Assembly (NCBI GenBank): GCA_905182995.1 | Contig: CAJJDP010000024.1 | Coordinates: 617,785 to 681,784 of the forward strand | Reading direction: 5' to 3' | DNA from: Paramecium octaurelia | Taxonomy: Eukaryota; Ciliophora; Oligohymenophorea; Peniculida; Parameciidae | Length of the DNA stretch: 64,000 bases | Shown: positions 1-12,018 of the stretch, in pieces | How positions within the stretch are numbered: position 1 is the stretch's first letter | Layout of the letters: every line of letters begins with the position of its first letter | Notes under the pieces: generated by a model | Databases searched by the model: none | Told to the model about the DNA's origin: nothing | Seen by the model: only the letters and a program-made list of their open reading frames with translations | Program-made: the position numbers and the translations under genes

Positions 1-864
1 TGTGATTAGAAAACTAGTTTGACAGGCGATATTCAGTTAATCTATAGATTGAGATTTCTTTCTTGATTCTAAATATCCTTTTCGATTCTCTTCTTACTCT
101 GCTATTGAATTTTCGTTTCTTGTTTCACTTCTTTATATTCTTTCTATAACTTTATATTATTTCTAGATTGGTGAGCAACCCTTTCTTTACTATTTTGAAG
201 TTGAATTGTAACTCATTTTACTATATGACTTTTATATTGATGGCAAAATGAGGCTATTATCGTTTGACACCAAAGCATTACAAAATTTATTGCATAGTTA
301 TTACTCTTTTGTTTTAGCACTAAGTTAATTTATCTAATTATACCTTTGGATTTCTTCTATTAATTCTTTTTCTTATTTTTTTAATTTGCTTATTTCAATC
401 ATCCTTTTATTAACAATTACTCTATTCATTTCCATTTCTTATAATTATCTTTCCCTCACTTCCTTTATTTTTTTTTTTTAATATTATTCTCTTCTTTTGG
501 TTACTTCTGAATTAAATTCTTCTATCAATTTTACTCTCATTTTTTTCTGTTAGATTTCCTACATTTTTGATTATTACAATTATGTTTCTGTTTTTAGCCT
601 TTCATTTCTAAGATAAATTCCTTCTTTCTCCACAATTGGTTTGAATTGCTCAATTACCTGTTTTCTATCCAATCCCAGTTATTCTTATAATTATGTTATT
701 GGGGACTTTTAGAATTTAGGAGAAATCTATCTCAGATCCTTTAATTTCGTCTATAAAAGAAAGTTCTTTTAATCAATGTCTCTTAATTAAAATTTCAAGG
801 AATTGACTCTTTTTTTGACTTAATCATATTCTTGAGTAACTTAAACAAAACTTTGCTTATTCAT
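1..864 (-). CDS. Coiled-coil protein, 3' end off the window edge
   Basis: I do not recognise this protein. Read with TAA/TAG as Gln, one frame stays open from the ATG at 864 down to base 1, so the C-terminus lies outside the window. The first ~190 residues are rich in Lys, Glu and Gln with heptad-like spacing (for example KKRVNSLKFQLRDIDQKN), which suggests a long coiled coil. A Ser/Asn/Gln-rich tail follows, with pieces such as SKMSYNSTSKQQ. No catalytic motif is visible. A structural or cilia-associated role is possible but is only inference. No intron is needed in the visible part. Confidence 0.75.
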
Positions 865-1285
865 ATTTAATAATAAAATTAAACAAATGAGATGTTATAA
901 ATTCTAATTTCTAATTTTGTATTTTTTCTGATTATCATTAATCCTAATGCTGAGCAGATTCTGCATAAATAGATTATTTTTTATTAAATTAGAAAACTTT
1001 CCTAAGTTGCTAATTATTTTCTAATTTATTCTGTTGTAATTAAATTCCAATAAATCCTTTATAATTTTTTTTTATATCTTTGTTATCTTCAAATGTTATA
1101 CAACATCACAATTTTCTTTTTCGAACACAGTATTTTCAAGAACTGTTATGGATGAACTCAAAATTTTTGAGCTGTTCAATCTTTGTTTATTAAGCAATAT
1201 ATTATGTTAAATTATTAGGTTATATAAATTAGTTTAAGGAATACCAAAATTTATGAAAAGCTTATCAATATAGAATATGAAACAA
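865..1285. other. Intergenic stretch between two minus-strand genes
   Basis: About 420 bases, very T-rich on the plus strand. No frame longer than a few dozen codons connects to a start, and I see no RNA gene. It probably holds the 3' end signals of the gene to the right and the promoter of the gene to the left. Confidence 0.5.
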
Positions 1286-2308
1286 TCACACAAATAGCCC
1301 TTTTTATCGACTTTGGAACTTTTTATAATTATTTAAAAGTTTTTCTTCCTGATTTTGGGATGATTAATTATTTGCCTGAGAATGCTCCTTACTTTTGAGA
1401 AGATATTTATTAGAGACAAAATCCCTAAGCTTTTGATTTTATTCTCCAATATTTATACCTTTTCTACTTAATGATCTTTAAAAGGTAGCCAGCTTTTAAT
1501 CTGTATTAATACCTCTAATTTATATTGAACCAAATCCATTTTATTTTTGATTTATTTTATCATATTCTTTTTCAAATTTGACCATATGATAGCCTATATT
1601 CTGACACAACTATTTTATCTCTTGTGCTTATACATCATCCTTTATATCTTTCAAATTCATTGAAATAATGGTTATATTGTTGTCTTCCATTTAAATACAT
1701 GATTTTGGATTATTAGTGTGTTGAGATGGACTCTATGATTTTTAAGGGTAATTCATCATGCGTCTTTTCAATTCAGAAATGTGTTGTTTACTTTCATCAT
1801 TTTAGCCTTTAGATCTGGATTTAACATTCTCTGTTTTGTTTAATCGTATCAATTCTTATTAATGTATTGAATAGTTTTCCTTTTCTCCTTTTGAGAAATT
1901 TATCTATTTGGTAGATTGCCTTTCCTAAGATTTTGATTCTTTTGATGAGAGCACCTAATTATCATCTTGTAACGTCAATTTATTGGGATTAATTATTTTT
2001 TCTTTAGTAGTTTACGCTACATGTTAATTTTTGATAATTTCATTAAAATCGTAGTATGGTCTTGAATTTATGACTTTAGCAAAGTTATCTCCACCTAAAA
2101 TAGAGGAAGCATTCCTTTAATTTTTTTTAGCATGTTTTACTTCATTACTAGTAGTTTAGCAATTTATTGTGATATCGGTCTTGGAATTAAATTGTTGAGT
2201 GTCCCAAGCCAACAACTTTGTAGTATTTGAAATAGATCTAGGCCTTACTTATTTTGGTTAATCTTAATAAATAGGATTAATCACTCTTCGTGAGTCTTAA
2301 TATTGCAT
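1286..2308 (-). CDS. Hypothetical protein, polar and Gln/Asn/Ser-rich
   Basis: An uninterrupted frame of 340 codons runs from ATG at 2308 to TGA at 1286-1288. The protein starts MQYQDSRRVINPIYQDQPKQ and is mostly polar and low in complexity. A more ordered part lies around residues 205-270 (for example MNLKDIKDDVQAQEIKQLCQ), which could form helices. No known domain is evident. It sits 94 bases beyond the stop of the IF-3 gene on the same strand, spacing typical of this compact genome. The frame is well supported; the function is unknown. Confidence 0.7.
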
Positions 2309-2402
2309 TAATATATTCAGTTAAAATTATCATTAATTTATGTTTATAAAAGTTGTTGTAATTCATAATAATAATAAAATTAATGTAACATGTAGATTAT
2401 GA

Positions 2403-3430
2403 TCATTTTCTTCCTTAAGACCACTCAATCATTTTATATAACTTCACATATTTTGACAAATTGCCATCCCTTAAATAACATGCTAATCCTTAAATTTAAT
2501 GAATTTACATTAGATATTAGTTGAAACATCTTGAAGTTAGAAATCTAGTCCGTCATCATCCATCAACTCCTCCAATTTAGTTTTCTTGTTCTCCTAAATT
2601 TCAACTTTTTTATCCTTTTCAGTTTGTTGCACTTTGAAGAGATCAGCAAGTTCTTATTCATCCTCTGTCTTCTCCCTGAATATAAGAATGAATAATACTA
2701 AAGACTACGGGAATAATATTGGTTGATTAATCTCTCTATTTTTATTTAAGCTAAATCTAGGTGCTATTCTGACTTTTCAATAGCTTCAAATTCGATGTCC
2801 AATTAGACTTATTCTACTTGCTCTTTCTTTTTATCAAATTATTCCTTTTCTTTATAATCCTTGGTTTTTATGTCTCCTATTGGAATCATAAAAGATTAGG
2901 ACAGATCTTTTAACTATACAAATAGTCATCAATTTTACAGTATATAAAATGCTCTTAGCCTGGATAGCTGTTTCAATTGGACATATAATTGTGACTCTAA
3001 GAGTATTTTATTTTTTCATCAAATCTTTAGCTTAATTAACCTTCAATTTCAAATCTTACATTGTTATGCTATGACTTAATTTAAAATGTTGATCATTCAA
3101 TTTTTATTATTCCTTAATCTTTACAATGTCGTTCATGAATTTAGATGCAAGTTCATCAGAGTAATCACAAACTTTGCATAAAGCAGGCTTAATTTCTTGA
3201 TTGATCATGATTAAGTCTTATCCCAATTTATCTGCCTTCTTCCTAGCCTCTTCACATGCAAAAACACCAATCAATTTATTTTACGAGTCCAACAATCTAA
3301 CATCACCAAAGAAATTGATGTCTTCATTTGCTAAACTAGGTTTAATCTTAAGTAAGGTAGAAACTTTATTTATGATGTTGGCATTAAATTTGTACTTTCC
3401 AAAACAATATCCAGGCACCTTTCTAAACAT
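2403..3430 (-). CDS. MTIF3: Translation initiation factor IF-3, probably mitochondrial
   Basis: IF-3 binds the small ribosomal subunit and prevents premature joining of the large subunit; in a ciliate a bacterial-type IF-3 would act in mitochondria. The N-domain signature is clear near residues 35-75: INFFGDVRLLDSQNKLIGVF followed by KPALCKVCDY, matching the family pattern VRLID...LGV...KPPVCKIMDYG. The C-domain follows with TMQDLKLKVNQAKDLMKKQN and a short beta-strand LRVTI. A probable 23-nt intron ending in CAG lies near 2682-2704. After the C-domain there is an unusual acidic, charged extension (EDEQELADLF, EELMDDDGLDF), longer than bacterial IF-3. Start is the ATG at 3430. Confidence 0.85.
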
Positions 3431-3813
3431 AATTTAATTATATTATTTCTTAAAATGTTAGACACTATTGAGATTCTCATCTTCATCAAAATAATATACT
3501 CATTCAATTATTTTGTAAAAGTGAATAATATTTTATATCCACTGATATTTGTGGATAAAAAAAAGAAAATTTCTCATTGGGATTTGATGTATATAAATAT
3601 ATATTTAATATTAGTTCAGCTATCGTATTGAATTCATTGAATTTCATACTGACGTGTAAAAATTCATCATTAATTAAAACTTAATTTTATTATTAAAAAG
3701 AAGTGTGAAAGTTTTTTGAATTTAAATGATGAATTTAGAGCTACTTTTTCTAATTTTAATTTGATTTATATATAGATATAAATTATATTTTGTATTTTTG
3801 AATACTATTACTC

Positions 3814-5711
3814 ATGTAACCAACAGAAGTACATTTTATGCTATAACTCAAGGAAACTCAAGTATTAAGTACATCTCCAAGAATGAAAACAGATCGCTTT
3901 GTCAGCACACAAGCTGTTGCTATGAGATCTATTCAAAAAGCAATTAAGTAATTTCGAGATTCATATTAGAAAACAAGACTTGTCTTTTATTCTTGGTTCC
4001 TTTAATAATTATTAAGGGGGATCACAACAATAAAATGAAAGCGTAAGTAACTTAATGATTTTTAGTTATAACTGTTTTAAATGGAAGAAAAAGAAGTACA
4101 TTTAAAATTAGGAGAGCTCAGGAAAGAATTTGACACTTACCATACGACATCTCTTTACAAGGAAAAGGAGATATCTCAATTCAAAGTAGGAAAAGTAATT
4201 ATACTTTAGGATCAACTGTTAAAATTGAATTTGGAAGAATCAGAGTTAATAAATAACACATCAGATTTAACAAAAGAATTGGAATGCTCAAAGACTGATT
4301 ATGTGCAGGCCAAACAAAGATTTGAGGAAAGCCAAATGAGTGAAAAATCCTACAAACACATTATAAATAGATTGAAGCATGATGTCCTATGTTTTAGAAA
4401 GAAGTTAAATGAAATGGTTGACGTATTTGAAAAGAAGAAAACTGAAGCCAATTAAGCAAGTGCAAAATAATGGGAATCAATACAGCTAAATCAGATGACA
4501 AGAAAGTTGTGCGATGAAATGATGAATGTATTTATCGATAGAGATTTTATTAAAATAGAATATTGAAATTGAAAAGAATAATAGACAAAGACAAATAGCA
4601 TAATACAACAAGCAAATTAAGGCATAATTAATAGCAAAAGAGAAAAGAGATGAAAGAATGATTAAGTAAAGAGAAATAGCTGAACATGCCAGTAATGATA
4701 AGGATGCAAGTGAAGTAACCGAATATAGAAATATTTTGTATAGAAAAAGTGGAGAAAATTGTTGCTAGCACATAAAGTAGTTCATTCCTTGTTGAAAAAT
4801 AAAATGGAAAAAGAAATGGAAAAATTCTAAGTTGTAGAGACAGCATTCTAGGAAATTAAGACAGCCACAGGAATATCAGAAGCCTAGGAAATAGTTTAAA
4901 AGTTTTTAACAAAAGAATCTACATATGGTTCACTTTTGGGAACTATTGCAGAGAATGAAAAGAAAATTGATCATTTGAAAAGGAAGAAAGAGAATCTAAG
5001 GTACAATTACTCTAAATTTTAGAAATAAATTGTAGTAGTTAAAAGATGAGGTATAAATTATGGAGATGAGTGCAAAACCTTCAAAGAAGGGAATAGATTC
5101 AGAAATATATAAATAATTTTATAGTATTGATGATAGGGCAAAAAAGGCTGAAATAATGAAATAGAAATTGTATTCTTGGAGTATTAAGATGCTTGGCAAA
5201 ATAGAAAAAGCATCTATGTAGTTTTTGGATGAGAGAACAAATTATTATCACATTTATCCAAGAGGCAAGGATGTTGAATTATTTGAACAACTTCAAAAGT
5301 TGATATTTGAAGATGTAGAACAAGCTAGGCCTGAAGTAATTTAAAGTATTATAGAATTAGGAAATATTACAAATAATTGGGGAAGTTAATAGGTCCAATA
5401 TTAGAAATGATACCTTAAAGGAGGAATATCTAAAAAAGAATGTTAGAATTAAATATAAAAAATTAACTTAAAGAGAAGCTCTTAAAAGAACTAAATCAAT
5501 GGATTCTAAGGCTGATTTAAGCAATAGAAGTTTTAGTTAATTTGGATAATCTAGTGATTCAAGTGCAGAACAATCATATTATGAATCGGAATCAGAGGGG
5601 AATACTATAGATGAAAATAGTGAGAAGAACCATTTTAATTATTTAAGGGATGAGGCAAAATAAGTTAAAAAAACAAAAAAGAAGGATGATGGTTCAGATG
5701 GGAAGAAATGA
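3814..5711 (+). CDS. Coiled-coil protein, possibly axonemal
   Basis: The protein is dominated by charged heptad-like sequence over most of its length, for example KELECSKTDYVQAKQRFEES, and ends in a Ser/Glu-rich tail before TGA at 5709-5711. Several short introns restore the frame, for example GT...TAG near 4533-4560 and 5001-5022. The splicing around 3980-4070 and 5385-5410 is not certain. The layout (one long coiled coil with an acidic tail) resembles ciliary docking or ruler proteins, but I see no diagnostic motif and do not assign a family. The ATG at 3814 is the first in the frame. Confidence 0.7.
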
Positions 5712-5760
5712 TAAAGGCATTATTTAATCAATTTTATAAAATTAATTTTTGAGTTATTAA

Positions 5761-7170
5761 ATGAATCACTAAAAAGAGAGTGAATATGAGGATGTAATTA
5801 GATTTGCATATTATGTAGTCTGATAGAAGTCAATTAAGTTAATCAATTTAACAGAAAAATAAGGAAAGAAAATTAAGAAAAATTGAAAAGTTATAATCTC
5901 TAATCAACAAACCATTTTATTAATTGACTTAGGAAGAAATCAATAAAAGAAGAATACTATCCAAAGTATCTGATCTTATGGTTAAAACCACTAATGCATC
6001 CTAACTTCTATAACCAATTGATCAATAAAAAAGTAGTGATCATAAGTTTTTGCTTAACATTAATCATCTGCAAAATACTTCAATTCCTAAAATACCTCCA
6101 ACTATTGCAGATTCTGAGAAAGATTATGTAGATTATTTGATGATGAAAAAGTGTAATCCTATAAATATATAGAACTTATAGAAAAGTAAGAGGAGTAGTT
6201 GAGAAAATAAGTGACTAGAAAATAAAACTTAAAAGAAAACTATGATTAATTATGGCAGCAGCAAGAGGATCTATCAGATAAAGAAATATAAGATCCCTTT
6301 AATGTTAGTAAAGCACTGAATATAGTGCATAAAAAGGAGCTTTAGAAATCGGATGAGAGAATTTATTTTGATAAGAACTCTTCCTCTGTCTAAAGCAACT
6401 CGAACTTTCAATCTTTGACTAATTCAAGATTAATCCTTATGTAAGATCAAGATATAAATGAAACTGAAGTATATTGCTCCTTTAATTTAGTTTAGAGAAC
6501 AATAGGCAAGGAGAACTCTTAAAAAAATGAAAACCAGAAAAGTTATAAATATTGTCTAAAAAGCTACAAAAAAAATTTATAATAAAAAAGAAGAGTAAAT
6601 TTAAAAAGAATTAATTATGCATTAAGTTTATAAACAAATGAATAAAGAAAAAAAAAAGGAGAGTATAAAATCAATAGATAGTGTTTTTAGAAATTGTAAT
6701 AATTTTTGATTAACGTATTAGCTCAAAGTGAATAAACCTTTTTGTAATCCTAAAATCATTAGAAAATGATTACAAATAAATTACTTAGCGAAAAAACATT
6801 TTTTTAACCTAAGAAATTAAATGAAATTAGACCAATTTAAAGCAGGGTTCAATTAAGTCACATTATCTAAAAATAAGACTCAAGAATTGATGATACCCCT
6901 CCTAAATTTCAAAGTAGAAAAATAAGTCTCATTAATGATAAAATTGCTAATTTAGTATAGCAAATTGATTTAATTTAACAAAAGGAAATGGATTAAATGA
7001 CCTTTATAAAATAACTGGAAAATGAGCAAGATATATATCAGACTTATAGGTAGTCTCTTTAACCAGATTAAATTTAAGATACATTAAAATCGCTCTTAGG
7101 TCCAAGTAACAATAATTATAGAAAACCTTTTAGGTTTAGTAATAAAAAATTTTTTAATCAAGTTTTATGA
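5761..7170 (+). CDS. Hypothetical protein, polar, partly coiled coil
   Basis: The gene starts at ATG 5761 (MNHQKESEYED) only 49 bases after the previous stop and ends at TGA 7168-7170. Three introns are needed: about 25 nt near 5793, about 20 nt near 6153 and 26 nt near 6687. Each removes a TGA or a frame change and has GT...TAG ends. The protein is rich in Lys, Gln, Asn and Ser, with a short helical stretch near the end (NLVQQIDLIQQKEMDQMTFI). No recognised domain is present. Function unknown. Confidence 0.7.
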
Positions 7171-7537
7171 AATTTTATTTGTTGATTTTAAATATAAAAA
7201 TAATTATTATAATATAATATTAATCTTAGGCTAATAGTCATAATTTAAGGATGATTGAATTAATAAGGCATCTTGGATTAATGTTTGAATATTTAAAATC
7301 AAATTTTACCAATATATATCTATAAGTTATATTAAGTGGAATTTAATTGTAATGGACCATTATCGGGAAAGAAATGAAATTAACTTATTGTTATAAAGAA
7401 TGAATAGAATATATTAAGATTATCGTTGAAAAAATGGATTTAAAAACAATTTATAACTTTGAGTTTTGATGAATTTGATATTTATTTTTTGTTCGAAAGG
7501 ATACTAATATAGCCAAAAGTAGAATGTTAATAACATT
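7171..7537. other. Intergenic stretch between convergent genes
   Basis: AT-rich, 367 bases, between the stop of the plus-strand hypothetical gene and the stop of the minus-strand EF-hand gene. No convincing coding frame, RNA gene or repeat was seen. Confidence 0.5.
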
Positions 7538-8077
7538 TCATGACATTATAAGTAAATTAACTAAATCATCGGTTTTGATAAATCCATTGTGTTATTAAGT
7601 TATTTCAGAGATAACTGTATCAAATTCTGTTAAATTTAGAACATCTCCAATTTTAGTAATGATTGATTTTATTTCTTTGACATCAATGTACCCAGATTTG
7701 TTTTTTTCAAATATTTTTAATGCATTAATAATTTCTTATTTGTTTGGCTTGCGATTTCTTACATTATAACAAGCTGTTATAAACTATTCAAAATTTAAAG
7801 TTGATGTTTTCTTGGGATCTAAGTAATTTCCTAATTCTCTAATTTCAATTGTCGTCACAAGATACCCTATGGCTCTCAAAGCAAACCCTAAATCGTCACG
7901 CTAAATTGTTTTATTTCCACTTTTATCAAAATAAACAAACATATCCATTATTTATTTGAGTTCCTAAGGTGTAAATGCCTTTTTTGCAGTTTCAGCATCA
8001 ACTTTGGTAAATTTTAAATATGGAGTGGATAGTTTACCTCCTCTTGAGAAATGAGCAAAGTTATTTTATGTTTTCAT
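7538..8077 (-). CDS. EF-hand calcium-binding protein, centrin/calmodulin-like
   Basis: A single intronless frame of 179 codons encodes a small calmodulin-fold protein. The first EF hand begins near residue 38 (TPQELKQIMDMFVYFDKSGN; loop DKSGNKTIQRDD). The third is near residue 110 (ALKIFEKNKSGYIDVKEI), with loop position 1 changed from Asp to Glu. The central linker ELGNYLDPKKTSTLNFEQFI looks like a degenerate second hand, and the fourth (NGFIKTDDLV) is also weak. Length and layout fit the centrin/calmodulin group, known in ciliates for basal bodies and contractile fibres, but calcium binding at all four sites is unlikely. It is transcribed divergently from the IQ-motif gene with only 35 bases between the two ATGs. 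Confidence 0.8.
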
Positions 8078-8112
8078 AAAATATTTTAATTATTATTTAT
8101 TTTCTCACTAAA

Positions 8113-8835
8113 ATGCAATATTAATAAGATATTGTGAATCATTATCATTCAATAATTGAATTGTATTATAAAGAGGCAGAACTAAGTGATGAAAATAAAA
8201 GGAAAGAAAATTAAGCAGCAACCAAAATTTAGCAATGGTATAGAATGCATGTAAAGAGAATTAAATATCTTAAAATTAGATATGTAATTTTGCAATCAAT
8301 TTTATTAGAATACAATTTATATACAAAAGTTTGCAAAAGGTTATCTGGCTAGAATGTTAATGAAAAGAAATAGCGATAATAGATTTAATGAGAGAAATCT
8401 TAAATACTTTAGCTATTAGGCTACATAAATCCAAAGATATTTCCGTGGATTTCATTATAGAAAATATTATCTAAACTGGGCTACAAGAAAAGAATACTTG
8501 TCCTTCTTGAAAAGAAAAAATGAAACGTTTTTGGAAGAACTCAAGAGAGTGGAATAGGAGGAGGCTTAATAGTTAAGAATCAGATAAGAATAACTAGCCA
8601 GGACTGAATTCGAATCTTTGGCTCGCAATTTGCATCATCTTTCCTCTACAAAATCGATTTCAGGTATCTACAATAGACCTTTTGGAAATAGGGATATTGT
8701 CTTTGATATGGACGTTGAAAGTCACTTGAAGATTGTCTTTCATAGCAACTATGAATGGGAAAAGTCATAATAGATGTCAAGGTACACAAGAACTAAGAAG
8801 TTGAGTATGCAAACAAAATTAAAGCCTTTGAAATG
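8113..8835 (+). CDS. IQ-motif protein, SPATA17-like
   Basis: The protein has at least two or three IQ motifs: AATKIQQWYRMHVKRIKYLK near residue 36, YIQKFAKGYLARMLMKR in the next exon, and ATQIQRYFRGFHYRKYY after that. A 25-nt GT...TAG intron near 8285-8309 separates the first two. After a Glu/Gln-rich helix comes HHLSSTKSISGIYNRPF, which resembles the region following the IQ motifs in SPATA17, a calmodulin-binding cilium/sperm protein. IQ motifs normally bind calmodulin-type EF-hand proteins, and such a gene is its head-to-head neighbour. SPATA17 assignment is moderately sure; IQ motifs are certain. Confidence 0.75.
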
Positions 8836-8980
8836 ATGATATATATTACGTTAATAATCTAACATCTTGTTGATAATCTCAATATTACATAAGTTGAATA
8901 CTTGCACTTTTACGTTTAAATGGGTATCACTAACTCAAATTTTATAATTGAGAAATGATTAATAAAAATTTATATCTAGC

Positions 8981-9940
8981 ATGATTATTTTATTCTTTAT
9001 TTCTCTTATTACTTTTGCTAATTCCCTATCATTGAAATCCGTTCTTATGGCAATAGATTGTGGAGGATAAGAATCATTTAATTCAAAAGAAGGATTTCTT
9101 TATTAAGAAGTATTAACTAATTGCTATTTGAGGATTAACATTTTAGTGGGGATTCTAGAGTCTCTGATTACACATATAATGATGTTGTTTATGATGGAAT
9201 TGCATATACTTTTACTCCAAAAGTTTATTTTACTGAAAGACACGGCAGTTCATTTGACTATAGCTTACCCATAAATAAGAATGGACAATACACAATAATT
9301 TTGTAATTTGTAGAAGTAAGTACTTTAATCCATAAAAGTTATACTTTGAAAATGAGGGAGAAAGACAATTTGATATCTTTATTGGAACAAAAAGAATAAT
9401 CTAAAACTTATCCATTATTGACAATAAGCATTAAAAGGGATCTGCAAAGGAAGTGTTCATTTACATTGAAATTAAAGAAGACAAAGTTTTCCACAATGAT
9501 GAAGAATGCACCAAAGGGTATGTGAATAAGAATATATCAAGATTCATTAATGGAAAATTGAAAATTGGATTTAGAAAAGGAGCAGCTGATTTACCTAAAG
9601 TCGATGGTATTGTGATTGTCAAAGGCCATAATGCTGGAGAAGAAGAAAAAAAGCATTTAATTGATAATTGGGAATAAATGTTAGAAGAAAATAGAAAAAA
9701 GGAAGCAGAATTATAGAGAGCAGAACTAGAGGCTTAAAATATGATTGTGCCTGATTCAGTTGAACCAGAAGTATATTATTTCTACTAATTTCAACTCAGG
9801 AAGGGGAAGGGTTAATTTCATTCTTATTGTCACCTATTGGAATAGGAATTATAATATTTGGAATGGTAGTTTTTGGATTGCTCATATTCACCGGTGAAAA
9901 TGAAGATGATAAAAAAAGAAAGAAAAATAAGTCAAAATGA
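8981..9940 (+). CDS. Malectin-domain type I membrane protein
   Basis: The start MIILFFISLITFANSLS is a signal peptide. The malectin fold follows: LMAIDCGG near residue 20, then YFTERHGSSFDYSLPI, an ILQFVE strand, QFDIFIG and a domain end around GIVIVKGHNAG. Malectins bind glucose-containing glycans in the ER during N-glycan quality control. A charged linker (EEEKKHLIDNWE...) leads to a single membrane segment (SPIGIGIIIFGMVVFGLLIF) and a short Lys-rich cytosolic tail ending KKNKSK, the same topology as animal malectin. Short introns lie near 9115, 9318 and 9771-9799. An ER role is inferred from family and topology. Confidence 0.85.
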
Positions 9941-10062
9941 TTATCTTATTAGTAAATATATGTAACCAGAGTAGATATGCAGTTATGTAAACTTAATATT
10001 GAATCCATGCTATAATTCTATAATCAGTCATGCATACTAAATATTGCTGATAGATATAAAAC

Positions 10063-10578
10063 TCAAATAGACTGATTCTTTAACAGAAAATCCATTTTTA
10101 TATAAATTTCTATTTAAGTCTTGTTTGATGAGACCTTTTCTTGTTCAATATTATATTCACATTCTAATTTTCATAGTTATTTAAAGTTTTCTATTTTTAC
10201 ATTCTTTAAATTTCTTAAAAATTGATTAAATTCCTAGATAAATTATTAATTTCTCTAAATTTTTCATTTTAAACATCTTTAATTTGAGTTATTAAAGAGG
10301 AATCTTATGATGGTTGCATAATATATTTATAATTATTGTTAATTATTTTCTCGTTAAATTTATCCCTACCAAAGTTGTTTTTAAAAACAATTTTGACTTA
10401 GACAGTAAAAAATTTAATTGTATTTACATAAAGATGAAATTATAAATGGTAGCATTCCTATACATTTCTTGTATTGTTATTTCACTCTATAAACCATGAG
10501 CCTAAAATGAATTTGATTTCTTTTGAATCCTTTTAACTTTTATTAATTATTGAATTTCATTTTATGTATTCTTTTCAT
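10063..10578 (-). CDS. Small hypothetical gene, structure uncertain
   Basis: Minus-strand sequence reads as a Lys/Asn/Gln-rich protein from ATG 10578 (MKRIHKMKFNNQ). The last part, EQEKVSSNKTQIEIYIKMDF up to TGA 10063-10065, is convincing. The middle changes frame around 10190-10240 and I could not find an intron that joins both sides cleanly, so either an intron is missed or the gene is damaged. No domain is recognised. Its 3' end faces that of the malectin gene. Confidence 0.4.
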
Positions 10579-10658
10579 TCACAAGATTTTATCAAAATAT
10601 TAGAATGTCCAACTTCTTTCTCATATATTTTTATATATTTATATTAATTATTTATTGA

Positions 10659-12018
10659 TCAATTTCGTTTTTTCCTAGAACTTCTATCTCTCTCAATTTA
10701 TATGATGACTGGCTTTAATTAAACAGGTCTAATCATTATTTTTTATTCAATTTTTTCAGTAGGTTCCTGTTTCACTTCAGATAATGGAATTCCCTTAGAG
10801 AGATTCTCTTCTTTAGAAATTTTGCTAATGTACATAAATGTTGAATTATACATAGCACTTATAGTAGGTTAAATTACAGCCAAGGTAACTTATTATTAAT
10901 CCTATTAATTAATAATGTTTTATGGTATAATTTTGGGTGGGCTTTATGAAATCCCTATTTTTTGTTCTAATTGTAAACGAGGATTGATACAATCATCTTC
11001 AAAAAATACTTTATAATTAAGATTTTTCTATTTTTTCTTTTCCATTATAGTGATATGAGCATCTTGATATTTTTACTAAATAGATAACTAGAGAATAATT
11101 TAATTTAAAAACCTAAGCAAATTGTTCCTATAATTCTCTGCAGTTTCAAAATCTTTAGTTTTGAAAATTCCGTACTTGTAGCCCTAATCTATTTTATATT
11201 TAGTCACAATAAATACAAATAAACAATTCTTCAGCTCTCATATCTTAAAGAGATTACAATTTCTCGTTGTTGAACTATATAGGAAAAAACCTCATAATAA
11301 CAGTAATCTCGTTTTTATTGGGTAATTTTTCCGATACTTTAAGCTGAAAATACTAAGCATTAATTGAAACACTAACCTCGATTTATTCCCCAAAAATTTT
11401 CTTGTATCTGTGAGTGGAAGTTACTAAATTGTAGTACACATATTAAGCACTTTTGTCCTCTTTCATTCGTATGATTATTACAAGCTTGCCTTCAAAGCTG
11501 CCAAGCTCAATCTTTTTGAATTAGATGAAAGACTTATCCTTAAACCGCAATTCATAAATATCAATACTAATCAATGAAAAACTCATTAAGGTTTATTTGA
11601 TCAATGGCATGCTCATCAACATTCCAAATGATAATTGATTTCTATGATTCCCATTCTTAATCAACACGATTGCTGTATAACTATCAATTTTATACTTTTT
11701 TTGTAATGCTTTAGGCTCAAGTTTAATTGCTTAATTAATAGAAGTGTCTATCACCATTTACTGTACCTATTCAATACTTAAACATTTTTGTTGATATTAA
11801 TCACAAATGACACTTGATTCGCCAGAACATTCCTCATATGATGAATCTGGTTTCAAATATCTATTTTTTTCAATATTATTCAGATTCTTCAATTATGAGC
11901 CTACACTTACTAATTTATTCCTATTTTATTAAGCCGATCTATACCCATGTTCAGATTGGATTGTAAATTCTGTTTGAAGACCTTAATTCAGAAATTGATT
12001 ACGGCGAAAGTCAACCAT
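10659..12018 (-). CDS. Hypothetical protein, about 430-450 residues
   Basis: A minus-strand gene from ATG 12018 (MVDFRRNQFLNQGLQTEF) to TGA 10659-10661. The N-terminal half is ordered and mixed alpha/beta in character (IDIYELRFKDKSFIQFKKIE, GKLVIIIRMKEDKSAQYVYY, EITVIMRFFPIQF), suggesting a globular domain rich in beta strands near residues 110-230. The C-terminal third is polar with Pro/Gln stretches and ends in a basic tail (RDRSSRKKRN). I could not match it to a family with confidence. One or two short introns are likely near 11130-11210. Confidence 0.65.

Noticed and set aside
3201-3437. Plus-strand open frame of 78 codons
   Set aside because: It lies antisense to the conserved N-domain of IF-3, whose motifs are unmistakable on the minus strand.
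3814-5711. Assigning the coiled-coil gene to ODAD1/CCDC63/114 or CCDC39/40
   Set aside because: Only general coiled-coil character is visible; no family-specific motif could be read by eye.
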